Both the position numbers and the translations under genes were made by a program. 64,000 nucleotides of DNA from Sphingomonas morindae (GTDB taxonomy: Bacteria; Pseudomonadota; Alphaproteobacteria; Sphingomonadales; Sphingomonadaceae), in the NCBI RefSeq assembly GCF_023822065.1, contig NZ_CP084930.1:1876001-1940000 (forward strand). The letters are read 5' to 3'. Below are positions 19,488 through 27,940 of this stretch, piece by piece. Positions within the stretch are counted from its first letter, which is position 1; every line of letters begins with the position of its first letter. Below the pieces are notes generated by a model. It saw only the letters and a list, made by a program, of their open reading frames with translations. It did not search any database and was not told the DNA's origin.

Positions 19488-20258
19488 TCAGTGCGCGGTG
19501 AAGCCGCCGTCGACCGGCAACGCGACGCCGACGACGAAGCTGGCGGCGGGGCTGCACAGCCACAGCACGGCGGCGGCGACCTCGTCGGCGGTGCCGAGGC
19601 GGCCGATCGGCTGGTCGCGGTTGATCTCGGCCATCGCCTCGGCCTGGCCCTGCAGCATGTCCTGCACCATCGGCGTGTCGATCACGCCCGGGCAGATCGC
19701 GTTGATGCGGATGCCGCGCGGGGCATATTCGACGCCCGCGCTCCTCGTCATGCCGATCACCGCATGCTTGCTGCCGTGATAGGCGGCGCGCTGGGGCAGG
19801 CCGACGAGGCCGCCGAGCGAGGAATTGTTGACGATCGCGCCCGAGCCCTGGCCGCGCATGACGCGCAGCTCATGCTTCATCGCCGCCCACACCCCGCGCT
19901 GGTTGATCGCGACGACACGCTCGAATTCCTCGATCGGCTCGTCGGCGGCGTCCGAGGGCGGCACCTGGATGCCGGCGTTGTTGAACGCCATGTCCAGCCG
20001 GCCATAGTCCGTCACCGCCCGATCGACCGCCGCCGCGACCTGCCCCTCGTCGGCGACATCGCAGGCGATCGCGACGGCCGTGCCGCCCGCCTGGACGATG
20101 CGTTCGGCTTCGGCCGCGGCGCGTTCGCCGTCCAGATCTGCGAGGACGACGGCCGCACCTGCCTCGGCGAACTGCCGCGCGGCGGCGAGGCCCATGCCCA
20201 TCGCCGCACCGGTCACCAGTGCGACCTGGCCCGTAAAGTCATATGTCGGATTTGGCAT
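19488..20258 (-). CDS. SDR-family oxidoreductase
   Basis: A 256-residue classical short-chain dehydrogenase/reductase, first structural gene after the LysR regulator on the minus strand. Motifs: VTGAAMGMGLAAAR (nucleotide binding, near residue 13), DLDG for NAD(H) preference, FNNAGIQ, catalytic Ser in VNNSSLGG, and Tyr-x3-Lys in AAYHGSKHAV. It ends ALPVDGGFTAH. The start at 20258 (MPNPTYDFTG) is favoured over an upstream ATG because GGAGG lies 6-10 bases before it. A 19-bp palindrome (20340-20358) lies 82 bases upstream and may be its operator. Confidence 0.93.
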   Translation of the reverse strand: MPNPTYDFTGQVALVTGAAMGMGLAAARQFAEAGAAVVLADLDGERAAAEAERIVQAGGTAVAIACDVADEGQVAAAVDRAVTDYGRLDMAFNNAGIQVPPSDAADEPIEEFERVVAINQRGVWAAMKHELRVMRGQGSGAIVNNSSLGGLVGLPQRAAYHGSKHAVIGMTRSAGVEYAPRGIRINAICPGVIDTPMVQDMLQGQAEAMAEINRDQPIGRLGTADEVAAAVLWLCSPAASFVVGVALPVDGGFTAH

Positions 20259-20339
20259 GTGTGTGTCCTCCATCAACCGCAAGAGCGATCAGATCGGACG
20301 ACGGTTGCGTGTTCAGAAGATGGGTTCGACTTGATGCAG

Positions 20340-20358
20340 TGATGAAGTTTCTTCATCA
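20340..20358. promoter_or_regulatory. LysR-box-like palindrome, site 2 of 3
   Basis: TGATGAAGTTTCTTCATCA is a perfect 7-base-arm inverted repeat with a 5-base spacer, extended by one more pair (G 20339, C 20359). It overlaps the stop codon of the LysR gene and lies upstream of the SDR start. It could also act as a weak hairpin, but no T-run follows on either side. Confidence 0.55.
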
Positions 20359-21270
20359 CAGTCCCAGAGGTCGTCTCTCCCGGATCAGATCGATGAACAG
20401 CCGGAGCGCGGCGGGAAGCTGACGTCGGCTCGGATAATAGATGTGATAGCCGGGGCCGGTGACAGCGTGGTCGAGCAGCACCGGGGAGAGCAGCCCCGCC
20501 TCGATCCATGGGCGGAGCGCGGCGTCGACGCCGTAGGTGAGGCCGGCGCCCGCGACCGCCATCGCGATCATCGCCTGGCTGTGATCGGCAACGATGTTGC
20601 TGGGTACGGCGAGGTCGAACTCGCCGTTGGGGCCGTCGAACTCCCACCGGTAGATGCGCTCGTCGCCCAGCCGCACACCGAGGCAGCAATGGCCGGCGAG
20701 ATCCGCCGGCGCGAGCGGCGTGCCATGCTTCTCCAGATAGGCAGGCGAGGCCGCCACGATCCAGCGCAGGTCGGCCGAAAGCCGTTGCGCGATCATGTCC
20801 TCCGGCACCGTACCGCCATGTCTTATGCCGGCATCGAACCCGCCGGCGGTCACGTCCACCATGCGGTTGCTCGACACGAGGTCAACTTCGATCTCGGGAT
20901 AGCGCTCCGCGAACTCGCCCATCACGGGCGCGACCAGCAGGTGCGCCGCGTCGCCGACCACGTTCAGCCGGATGCGGCCGTTCGGGGCGTCGCGATACTG
21001 GTTGAGGGCGTCGACCGCCTCCCCGATCTGCGCGAACGGGCCCTCCAGCGACTCATGAAGCCGCTCGCCGGCGGCGGACAACATCACCGAACGGTTGGTC
21101 CGGTTCACCAGTCGCACGCCCAGGCGCTGCTCCAGCCCCTTGAGAGCATGGCTGATCGCCGAAGCGGTGACGCCAAGCTCGAGGCCGGCGAGCCGGAAGT
21201 TCCGGTGGCGCGCGATCGCGAGGAAATAAGCGAAGTCAGCAAGATCGGCGCGGTTTACCGGCGCGGTCAT
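20356..21270 (-). CDS. LysR-family transcriptional regulator of the redox island
   Basis: A 304-residue LysR-type regulator with helix-turn-helix NFRLAGLELGVTASAISHAL (about residues 24-43) and a C-terminal effector domain (VSSNRMVDVTAGGFDAGIRH, GAGLTYGVDAAL). The start at 21270 (MTAPVNRADL) is chosen over 21339 by family fit. It heads the minus-strand cluster and is divergent from the exported CMD gene at 21411. The shared intergenic region carries a perfect palindrome with a T-N11-A core, the usual LysR recognition form. It therefore probably controls both directions. The inducer is not evident. Confidence 0.92.
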   Translation of the reverse strand: MTAPVNRADLADFAYFLAIARHRNFRLAGLELGVTASAISHALKGLEQRLGVRLVNRTNRSVMLSAAGERLHESLEGPFAQIGEAVDALNQYRDAPNGRIRLNVVGDAAHLLVAPVMGEFAERYPEIEVDLVSSNRMVDVTAGGFDAGIRHGGTVPEDMIAQRLSADLRWIVAASPAYLEKHGTPLAPADLAGHCCLGVRLGDERIYRWEFDGPNGEFDLAVPSNIVADHSQAMIAMAVAGAGLTYGVDAALRPWIEAGLLSPVLLDHAVTGPGYHIYYPSRRQLPAALRLFIDLIRERRPLGL

Positions 21271-21360
21271 GATCGTCCGTCCGGGCGGACAAGCCATCGC
21301 CGGTTCGGGAACGCCGCAAACAAGCTGGTGTGAAGCCATACCACCATCCGCTCACTATGC

Positions 21361-21379
21361 CGTTGAAGTGCGTTCAACG
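21361..21379. promoter_or_regulatory. LysR-box-like palindrome, site 3 of 3
   Basis: CGTTGAAGTGCGTTCAACG is a perfect inverted repeat (7-base arms, 5-base spacer). It lies 32 bases before the CMD start at 21411 and 91 bases before the divergent LysR start at 21270. The core TGAA-N5-TTCA fits T-N11-A. It is the best candidate operator of the island. Confidence 0.6.
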
Positions 21380-21410
21380 AAAGACCGCGCCTGTCGCGCG
21401 TTGTGCCGTC

Positions 21411-22250
21411 ATGCTTCGTCGAAACAATCTTCTCGCCGGCTTGCTCTTCGCGCTGGTCGCGACCGGCTCACCCGTCGCCGTCTCGGCGCAGGAGCCGGCG
21501 CCGACGACGATCCAGCAACCGAATGTCGATCATCGACGCCTCTCGCCCGATCAGGTCCGCCAGGCGTCACCCGCCCTGGAGCAATTGACCCAGCAACGCC
21601 TCTACGGGGAGGTCTGGCGCCGGCCTGGTCTCTCGCCGCGCGACCGAAGCCTCGTCACCATCGCCGCGCTGATCGCGCAAGGGCAGTCGCCCGCGCTTGG
21701 CTATTATGCCAATCAGGCGATCGAGAACGGCGTCACACCCAGCGAACTGTCGGAAGAGCTGTTGCAGACGGCCTTCTACGCCGGCTGGGGCAAGGCGATG
21801 GCGGCGGTCGGGCCCATGCGCGAGGTGTTCGCGGCCCGTGGCGTCCGCGCGACCAATCTGCCTCCCGCGTTCGGTCCCCTTCTGCCGCTCGATTTAAGCG
21901 AAGACGATGTACGCGCGAACGGCGTCCGCAGTAATTTCGAAGCAGTGTCGCCTTCTACCGTCGATTATACCAACGGCTTGCTGTTCCGCGAGGTGTGGCA
22001 GAGGCCGTATCTGTCACAGCGCGACCGCAGTCTCGTCACCATCGCGACTTTGATTGCCGACGGAAAGGCCGAGCAGCTTGCCTACCATCTGAACCGCGGC
22101 ATGGATCAGGGTCTGACCGCGGGTCAGGTCAGCGAGATGCTCACCCACCTCGCTTTCTATGCGGGCTGGCCGAACACCTTCTCCGCATTGCCTGTAGTCA
22201 AGCGCGTATTGGCAGAGCGTGCGGGAAAGGCGGAGGGGAGCGGCAAGTGA
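21411..22250 (+). CDS. Exported two-domain carboxymuconolactone decarboxylase family protein
   Basis: A 279-residue protein with an N-terminal signal peptide (MLRRNNLLAGLLFALVATGS, cleavage near VSAQ, residue 26), so it probably acts in the periplasm. Two CMD repeats follow: WRRPGLSPRDRSLVTIAALI with GVTPSELSEELLQTAFYAGW, and WQRPYLSQRDRSLVTIATLI with GLTAGQVSEMLTHLAFYAGW. No CxxC is seen. It resembles the cytoplasmic protein at 18738-19457. The start at 21411 gives a proper signal peptide; an ATG at 21330 would bury it and run through the operator-like palindrome. Its stop overlaps the GTG start of the MFS gene. Confidence 0.9.
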   Translation: MLRRNNLLAGLLFALVATGSPVAVSAQEPAPTTIQQPNVDHRRLSPDQVRQASPALEQLTQQRLYGEVWRRPGLSPRDRSLVTIAALIAQGQSPALGYYANQAIENGVTPSELSEELLQTAFYAGWGKAMAAVGPMREVFAARGVRATNLPPAFGPLLPLDLSEDDVRANGVRSNFEAVSPSTVDYTNGLLFREVWQRPYLSQRDRSLVTIATLIADGKAEQLAYHLNRGMDQGLTAGQVSEMLTHLAFYAGWPNTFSALPVVKRVLAERAGKAEGSGK

Positions 22251-23494
22251 CTGAGGACGCCATCGATCTATCCGCGATAGCCCCGCCGATACCTTCAACC
22301 GGTCCAAGAAGCAGCGACGGCCGCGCGACGGGCCTTCGTCCGGCAATCCCGGTCATGGTCGCGGTGTTCCTGTTTTTCGCCTCCGTCGGCATGACGCTGC
22401 CGGTCCTGCCGCTCCACGTTCATGATCGGCTCGGCTTCGGCCCGTTCGTGATCGGGCTGGTCGCCGGATGCCAGTTCGCGGCGGCGCTGGTCTCGCGCTT
22501 CTGGGCCGGACGGCTCGCCGATCGCGACGGCCCCAAGCGAGCGGTCACAATCGGCCTGATCGCCGCGATGGCGGGTAGCGCCTGCTATCTCGCCTCGCTG
22601 GCGGTCCTCGACCGTCCTGTCTGGTCGGTGGCGGTGCTGCTCGTCGGACGCGGACTGCTCGGCGGCGCGGAAAGCCTCGTCATAACAGGGGGGATCCTGT
22701 GGGGCCTCACCCTCGTCGCGGCGGATCGCTCGGCGCAGGTCATCGCCTGGGTCGGCATGGCGATGTTCGCGGCATTGGCGATCGGCGCGCCCCTGGGTGG
22801 TCTCGTCTATGCCCGGTTCGCCTTCACCGGCATCGCGCTCGCGACGCTGGCGCTCGCGCTGCTCGCGCTCCTGCCGATCGTCAGACTTGCCGCGGCGGCG
22901 CCGCCCGCAGCCCCGGCGGGCCGAATAGCGGACGTGGCCCGCGCCGTGGCGCTTCCGGGCGTGGGCTTCGCGCTGAGCGGCATCACCTTCGGCGCGATGA
23001 CGGCGTTCCTGACGCTGCTCTTCGCGCTTCACGGCTGGTCGGGCGGACCGCTCGTCATTACAGGCTTCGCCGTCGCGCTGATCGTGACGCGGCTGGTCGG
23101 CGGCAGCTTGCCGGATCGGCTGGGCGGTGCCCGGGTCGCGACATGGTCGCTGGGGGCGCAGGCGGTCGGCCTCCTCGTGATCGGAACCGCCGGTTCGGGC
23201 ATGGTGGCGGCGATCGGCGCCGTGGTCGCGGGCGCAGGCTTCTCCCTGGTTTTCCCGAGCCTCGGTCTGGAGGCGGTACGACGCGCGCGGCCCGACCAGC
23301 GCGGGCTCGCGATGGGGACCTACAACGCCTTCCTCGATCTCACGCTGGGGCTCGGCAGCCCCGCGCTGGGCTGGCTGGCGGCCCACGCGGGGATCCACAG
23401 CGTCTTTCTTGCCGCCGCTGCGGCGGCACTGCTGGCCATACCCGTCGCGTCGACGCTGCGATCGCGATCGCAGCCGTCTTTGGCGAAGTCATGA
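22247..23494 (+). CDS. MFS transporter (arabinose-efflux-like)
   Basis: A 415-residue major facilitator with 12 predicted membrane helices. The first starts near residue 30 (PVMVAVFLFFASVGMTLPVL), and the loop 2-3 signature follows as FWAGRLADRDGPKRAV. It resembles the MFS group often annotated as arabinose transporters (LPLHVHDRLGFGPFVIGLVAG). The GTG start at 22247 overlaps the CMD stop (GTGA) and has GGAGGGG upstream, so it is translationally coupled. It probably exports a small molecule handled by the island. The substrate cannot be told from sequence. Confidence 0.9.
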   Translation: MTEDAIDLSAIAPPIPSTGPRSSDGRATGLRPAIPVMVAVFLFFASVGMTLPVLPLHVHDRLGFGPFVIGLVAGCQFAAALVSRFWAGRLADRDGPKRAVTIGLIAAMAGSACYLASLAVLDRPVWSVAVLLVGRGLLGGAESLVITGGILWGLTLVAADRSAQVIAWVGMAMFAALAIGAPLGGLVYARFAFTGIALATLALALLALLPIVRLAAAAPPAAPAGRIADVARAVALPGVGFALSGITFGAMTAFLTLLFALHGWSGGPLVITGFAVALIVTRLVGGSLPDRLGGARVATWSLGAQAVGLLVIGTAGSGMVAAIGAVVAGAGFSLVFPSLGLEAVRRARPDQRGLAMGTYNAFLDLTLGLGSPALGWLAAHAGIHSVFLAAAAAALLAIPVASTLRSRSQPSLAKS

Positions 23495-23577
23495 ACAACG
23501 CCGGTCACCCCGTCGGCGCCAACGTCGCTTCCGGTGTCGACCGCCAACCCTACAGCTGAAACGAGAAGGAGACGATC

Positions 23578-23985
23578 ATGGAACTGAAACGTGCGGGCAC
23601 CCAACCCTCGCAGGCTGGCCCGGCCGAGTATTTCACGGGAACGGTGCGGATCGATCCGCTGAACGTGCCGCCGGAGCCAGCCCGGGTTTCGTGCGCCGCG
23701 GTGACATTCGAACCGGGCGCCCGTAGCAACTGGCACACCCACCCGCTCGGCCAGACGTTGATCGTCACCGCCGGCTGCGGCTGGACGCAATGCGAGGGCG
23801 GAGAGATAGTCGAGATCAGGCCCGGGGACGTGATCTGGTGCCCGCCTGGGCACAAGCATTGGCACGGCGCCACGCCGACGACGGCGATGACCCATATTGC
23901 CGTGCAGGAGGCGCTCGACGGCGCGAATGTCGTTTGGCTAGAACCCGTGACCGACGAGCAATACGGCGCTGGCGCACCGAGATAA
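23578..23985 (+). CDS. Cupin-domain protein
   Basis: A 135-residue single-domain cupin. Cupin motif 1 is [20 protein letters not shown] (His residues near 51 and 53 as metal ligands). Motif 2 is [17 protein letters not shown], with a further His ligand. It resembles the small (R)-mandelonitrile-lyase/YhhW-like cupins near oxidoreductase genes. The start has GAAGGAGACGATC upstream. It ends the plus-strand arm of the redox island after the MFS gene (83 bases apart). A metal-dependent enzyme is likely but the substrate is unknown. Confidence 0.88.
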   Translation: MELKRAGTQPSQAGPAEYFTGTVRIDPLNVPPEPARVSCAAVTFEPGARSNWHTHPLGQTLIVTAGCGWTQCEGGEIVEIRPGDVIWCPPGHKHWHGATPTTAMTHIAVQEALDGANVVWLEPVTDEQYGAGAPR

Positions 23986-24075
23986 TCGGAGAAGGCCGCT
24001 ACCTGGAAGGGGATCCAGACTCTCGAACGGGTGCCGATCTCCCTTCTTCGTTCAGCTGTGCCCGACCGGCCGGCG

Positions 24076-24191
24076 GCGGCTGAGATCGCCGAAGTTCTAA
24101 ATTTCGCGTGCCGCCGAGGCGGCGATCAAGGCGTGACCCTTTCGCGAGAGGCGGCTACCGCAAGCTCCTGCAACATCGCCGTCAGCACTGA
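24076..24191 (+). pseudogene. Remnant of a DUF2285 gene tail
   Basis: The last codons before TGA 24189-24191 read GGYRKLLQHRRQH, matching the end of the broken gene at 13193-13961 (GGYRKLLRQRRPR). At the DNA level 26 of 32 bases agree (24150-24181 against 13920-13951). Upstream, another frame reads AAEIAEVL, also reminiscent of DUF2285, suggesting frameshift or deletion decay. It overlaps the end of the convergent MFS gene by 10 bases. The upstream limit is uncertain. Confidence 0.45.
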
Positions 24192-25351
24192 GCATTTTGC
24201 CAACGCGGTGCGGTTCGCCGACTGAACACCAGGAGCATCACGAGCGCCGCCGCTGCCATCACGGCGCCGGCGATCGGCACCGCTGGCAGGCCGAGCCGCC
24301 ATTCGATCACGCCCCCGCCCAGCGCCGCGCCGATCGCGTTGCCGAGATTGAAGGCGCCGATGTTCATCGCCGAGGCGAGGTTCGGTGCGTCGGCTGCCGC
24401 TTCCATCACGCGCATCTGCAAGGGCGGCACGATCGCGAAGCTGGCGATGCCCCAGACCAGGATCGCGGCGGCTGCCGGCGCCGGCCAATGCATCAGGACG
24501 GCGAACGCGGCCAGCGTCGCGGTCAAGAGCGCCAGCATGATCCCGAGCGTCCGCTCGACCGAACGGTCCGCTAGGCGGCCGCCCAGGGCGTTCCCAATCG
24601 TGGCGCCGACGCCGAACAGCATCAGCATCGCCGTCACGAAGCCGGTCGAGGCGTGGGTCACGTCCCGCAGGATCGACACGATGTAGGTGAAGACCGTGAA
24701 GACGCCGCCGAACCCGATGGTGGTCAGCGCGAGCGCCGCCACCACAGGCGGACGGGCGAGCACGCGCACCTCGCCCATCATGTCGCCCCCCGCGCCGCCG
24801 GGCATCGACGGCAACGCCAAACGTAGAGCCAGCATCACGACGGCGCCGAGTCCCGCGATGCCCGCGAAAGCCGTTCGCCAGCCGAGCACCTCGCCGGCCC
24901 AGGTCGCCAGCGGCACACCGCCGATCGTCGCGATGGTCAGCCCGGAAAACATTGCCGCCACCGCCCCGGCACGTCGCTCCGGCGGCACCACGCTCGCCGC
25001 CACGACGGCGCCGACGCCGAAGAAGGCGCCGTGGTTGAACGACGTGACGACGCGCGCGACCATCAGCATCCAGTAGCCGCTTGCCAGCGCAGACAGGATG
25101 CTGCCCAGGGTGAAGATGCCCATCAGCCCGATCAGCAAGGTCCGCCGGTCGATCCTTCCGGTGGTGAGCGTCAGCAGCGGCGCGCCGGCTAGCACACCGA
25201 TCGCATAAGCGCTGACCAGCAGACCTGCGGCTGGGATCGAGACGCCCAGATCGGCCGCGATCAGCGGGAGCATGCCCATTGGCGCGAACTCGGTGACGCC
25301 GATGCCGAAGGCGCCGAGCGCCAGGGCGAGAAGTGGAGGATTGAGGCGCAT
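24182..25351 (-). CDS. MFS transporter (AraJ/NepI-like, DHA1)
   Basis: A 389-residue 12-helix major facilitator of the DHA1 group. The N-terminus MRLNPPLLALALGAFGIGVT leads into TEFAPMGMLPLIAADLGVS, typical of AraJ/NepI-like exporters. The loop after helix 2 has TGRIDRRTLL, and the C-half has GNALGGRLADRSVERTLG. The start at 25351 is the first that begins at the family N-terminus; the longer open frame upstream is not coding. It is divergent from the LysR gene at 25448, which probably regulates it. Probably a small-molecule or drug exporter. Confidence 0.9.
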   Translation of the reverse strand: MRLNPPLLALALGAFGIGVTEFAPMGMLPLIAADLGVSIPAAGLLVSAYAIGVLAGAPLLTLTTGRIDRRTLLIGLMGIFTLGSILSALASGYWMLMVARVVTSFNHGAFFGVGAVVAASVVPPERRAGAVAAMFSGLTIATIGGVPLATWAGEVLGWRTAFAGIAGLGAVVMLALRLALPSMPGGAGGDMMGEVRVLARPPVVAALALTTIGFGGVFTVFTYIVSILRDVTHASTGFVTAMLMLFGVGATIGNALGGRLADRSVERTLGIMLALLTATLAAFAVLMHWPAPAAAAILVWGIASFAIVPPLQMRVMEAAADAPNLASAMNIGAFNLGNAIGAALGGGVIEWRLGLPAVPIAGAVMAAAALVMLLVFSRRTAPRWQNAQC

Positions 25352-25447
25352 ACCAAGGCTCTCGTTGTTGCTCCTCGTGAGATGACGGCTTGCATCCCTC
25401 ATCGGTAGCCGCAGATTGGGACCAGCAGCGTTGTCATGGAGGCAAGA

Positions 25448-26359
25448 ATGGACCTTGGCGGCCGGTCGGGCGAGATGGGCGTCTTCGCCGCCGTCATCGA
25501 GCATGGCAGCCTCTCGGCGGCCGGCCGTGCCCTCGGCCTCACGACCTCGGCGATCAGCCGCGTCCTGGCGCGCATCGAACGGCGGCTCGGCGTTCGTCTG
25601 CTGATCCGCACCACGCGCTCGCTGTCGCTGACCACCGAGGGACAAGCCTATTTCCGCGCCGCGCGCCGCATCCTCGCCGACCTGGCGGAGGTGGAAGACG
25701 AGATCGCCGACCAGGCGTCTCCCCGTGGTCGGGTGCGCGTCACCGCCTCGCTCGCTTACGGGCGCCTCCACGTCGTGCCGATGCTGGGCGAGTTCACCCG
25801 CCGCCATCCCGGCATCCTCGTCGATCTCAACCTCAGCGATCAGGTGGTGGACGTGCTCGGCGGCCAAGCCGACGTGGCGATCCGCTTCGGCCAGCTCGCC
25901 GACAGCCCGCTGACCGCGCGCAAGCTTGGCGAGACGGGCCGCGTCGTGGTGGCGTCACCCGACTATCTCGCTCGACACGGCACGCCGCTCACGCCGGAGG
26001 ACCTGTTCGAGCACAATTGCATCAGCTTCAGCTTCCGGCGTGCCGAGCCCGGCTGGCCGTTCCGACACGACGGTAAGGACATGGCCTTGTCCGTCACAGG
26101 CACGATCGAGGCGAATAGCGGCGAGGCCATCGCCCAGCTCGCCCGCGAGGGCGTCGGCGTCGCGCGGATCGGCACGTTCGCCGTACAGGACGATCTCGCC
26201 TCCGGGCGTCTCGTGCCGCTGCTGGAGGAGTTCAACCCGCAGGATCGCGAACCGCTGCACGCGCTGTTCGTCGGCGGGTCCACCATGCCGGCACGGGTGC
26301 GTGTGCTGGTGGACTTTATCGCCGAGCGCATCGTGCGGGATCGCGGCGCGACACCCTGA
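25448..26359 (+). CDS. LysR-family transcriptional regulator
   Basis: A 303-residue LysR-type regulator. The helix-turn-helix lies at SLSAAGRALGLTTSAISRVL (residues about 19-38), followed by IERRLGVRLLIRTTRSLSLT. The effector domain includes GRVRVTASLAYGRLHVVPML and VDVLGGQADVAIRFGQLADS. The start ATG 25448 has GGAGG 6 bases upstream; an ATG at 25436 adds four residues. Divergent from the MFS exporter at 24182-25351 (96 bases between starts). It is the last cargo gene before the backbone resumes. Confidence 0.9.
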   Translation: MDLGGRSGEMGVFAAVIEHGSLSAAGRALGLTTSAISRVLARIERRLGVRLLIRTTRSLSLTTEGQAYFRAARRILADLAEVEDEIADQASPRGRVRVTASLAYGRLHVVPMLGEFTRRHPGILVDLNLSDQVVDVLGGQADVAIRFGQLADSPLTARKLGETGRVVVASPDYLARHGTPLTPEDLFEHNCISFSFRRAEPGWPFRHDGKDMALSVTGTIEANSGEAIAQLAREGVGVARIGTFAVQDDLASGRLVPLLEEFNPQDREPLHALFVGGSTMPARVRVLVDFIAERIVRDRGATP

Positions 26360-26424
26360 TCGCCGACGAGAGCGAGATCGCGGGGCTCGCATGATCGTCG
26401 TCGCGCGCGACTGAGCCAACCGGT

Positions 26425-26454
26425 GCGTGATTTCGCACCCCCTCGAAATCACGC
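26425..26454. promoter_or_regulatory. Perfect hairpin before the AlpA-like gene
   Basis: Arms GCGTGATTTCG (26425-26435) and CGAAATCACGC (26444-26454) are an exact 11-base inverted repeat with an 8-base loop. No T-run follows on the plus strand. It lies 88 bases upstream of the helix-turn-helix gene and is followed by GCTGCTTCGCC, which faintly recalls the leaders at 5141 and 11351. An operator or a leader structure are both possible. Confidence 0.45.
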
Positions 26455-26542
26455 TCCGCCTCGCAGGCGCTGCTTCGCCATCGTGACCCCTGTCCACCGC
26501 CGCTGTCCGACGGTGCGCGCGATCCTCACGAAAGGCCGACGC

Positions 26543-26824
26543 ATGCGACCCGATCCCGCCGTTCTGCCGCCGCGCTACCTGCGCACCAAGGAGGCGGCCG
26601 AGTTCCTGAGCCTCTCCGCGCGCACGCTGGAGAAGCACCGGACCTACGGGACGGGTCCGGCCTATCGCAAGCTCGGCGGCCGCGTCGTCTATTCGGTCGA
26701 GGATCTCGAGACGTGGACGGCACGAGGCGCCGTCACCTCGACCTCCGACCCGCGCGGTAGCGTGCTGCCGGCCAAGCGCCATGCGCTGCCCGCCGTCCCG
26801 CAGCCCGGCCGCTACGCTCGCTGA
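26543..26824 (+). CDS. AlpA/excisionase-like helix-turn-helix protein
   Basis: A 93-residue DNA-binding protein with a MerR-like helix-turn-helix of the AlpA/excisionase type: LPPRYLRTKEAAEFLSLSAR, TLEKHRTYGTGPAYRKLGGR and VVYSVEDLETWTARG. The tail is proline- and arginine-rich. It always sits just before RepA on this backbone (11 bases between genes here), so it probably regulates repA or takes part in excision/replication control. The start at 26543 fits the family; a longer frame from 26423 runs through the hairpin and lacks a ribosome-binding site. Confidence 0.82.
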   Translation: MRPDPAVLPPRYLRTKEAAEFLSLSARTLEKHRTYGTGPAYRKLGGRVVYSVEDLETWTARGAVTSTSDPRGSVLPAKRHALPAVPQPGRYAR

Positions 26825-26835
26825 CGCCGCCGCTC

Positions 26836-27711
26836 GTGACCCGTCACGCCGGCGAACGCGCGCAGCTCGACCTATTCCGAGCGCTGCCCGGTGACCTTGC
26901 CCCCCGCGATGCGCAGGACCTCATGGCCTATCCCTTCTTCTCGCTTGCCAAGTCGAAGCGCCTCGCGCCGATCGACTTCCGCGCCGGCACGATCGTCATC
27001 CGCGTCGAGGCCGTGCCTGAGCACGGCATGGCGACCATCTGGGATGCCGACGTGCTGATCTGGGCGGCGAGCCAGATCGTCGAGGCGCGCGACGCCGGGC
27101 TGAAACCCTCGCGCCTCATGGCGACAACACCCTACGAGATCCTCAACTTCATCGGCCGCGGCGTCAGCTTACGCGACTACGACCGGCTGAAGGCCGCCCT
27201 CGACCGGCTCCAGTCGACGACCATCGCGACCTCGATCCGCCAGCCGACCGAACGGCGGCTGCACCGCTTCTCCTGGATCAACGAGTGGAAGGAGCGCGCC
27301 GACGCGCATGGAAGGCCGCTCGGGCTCGAACTGATCCTGCCGGACTGGTTCTTCGCCGCCGTCCTCGACGACGCGCTCGTCCTCACCATCGACCGGGCGT
27401 ACTTCGACCTGACCGGCGGGCTGGAGCGCTGGCTGTACCGCCTCGTGCGCAAGCATGGCGGGCGGCAGGAAGGTGGCTGGAGCTTCGATCTCCCGCATCT
27501 CCATGCCAAGTCCGGCTCGCTCTCGCCGCTCAAGCACTTCGCCTACGACCTGCGCGAGATCGTGCGACTGCAACCACTTCCCGGCTACCGCCTCGCGATA
27601 GAGACCGCGTCCGGCGTGCCGGATCGGCTGTCGTTCGCGCCGACCGAGCTGCCGCCGTTCTGCTACACACCGCGTCCCCGCCGCGCGTCCCGACCTGGGG
27701 ATAAGCTGTGA
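26836..27711 (+). CDS. repA: Replication initiator protein A (RepA)
   Basis: A 291-residue protein of the plasmid/ICE replication initiator A family. Typical segments are QLDLFRALPGDLAPRDAQDL, MAYPFFSLAKSKR, GMATIWDADVLIWAASQI and MATTPYEILNFIGRG. Later come SWINEWKER and LELILPDWFF. Two winged-helix domains are expected; the C-terminal part contains YRLVRKHGG and the end PPFCYTPRPRR. The start is GTG at 26836. Three iteron-like repeats begin 6 bases after its stop, which strongly suggests that it binds there to start replication of the element. Its activity in an ICE would be transient replication; in a plasmid, vegetative replication. Confidence 0.9.
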   Translation: MTRHAGERAQLDLFRALPGDLAPRDAQDLMAYPFFSLAKSKRLAPIDFRAGTIVIRVEAVPEHGMATIWDADVLIWAASQIVEARDAGLKPSRLMATTPYEILNFIGRGVSLRDYDRLKAALDRLQSTTIATSIRQPTERRLHRFSWINEWKERADAHGRPLGLELILPDWFFAAVLDDALVLTIDRAYFDLTGGLERWLYRLVRKHGGRQEGGWSFDLPHLHAKSGSLSPLKHFAYDLREIVRLQPLPGYRLAIETASGVPDRLSFAPTELPPFCYTPRPRRASRPGDKL

Positions 27712-27716
27712 ATCCC

Positions 27717-27782
27717 CTCGTGCTATCGGGGACCGGAACCCTCGTGCCATCGGGGACCGCAGGCTCGTGCTATCGGGGACCG
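27717..27782. repeat. Three iteron-like direct repeats (candidate replication origin)
   Basis: CTCGTGCTATCGGGGACCG occurs at 27717-27735 and 27764-27782. One copy with a single change (T to C at base 8) is at 27741-27759. Spacing is 24 and 23 bases. They lie directly after repA and before an AT-rich stretch, as expected for an origin with initiator binding sites. Confidence 0.75.
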
Positions 27783-27814
27783 AAATCGCCGATTCAGCGT
27801 GCGAAGTCAGCGGC

Positions 27815-27895
27815 TTGCGCGCCCTCTAACACTACTAACCAGAATTACTTCGTAATTCTTCTAACGCATCCCGCCGTTTCTACTACGATCGAAGC
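27815..27895. other. AT-rich segment with hairpin, candidate unwinding region
   Basis: In a GC-rich window this stretch is clearly AT-rich. It contains the exact inverted repeat AGAATTAC-TTC-GTAATTCT (27841-27859). Between the iterons and parA it could be the duplex-unwinding part of the origin, a terminator for repA, or part of the parA promoter. Confidence 0.5.
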
Positions 27896-27940
27896 GCGCC
27901 GTCGTCGCCGCAGCGCTGCCGCACCTTGCTGGAGCGCGGC

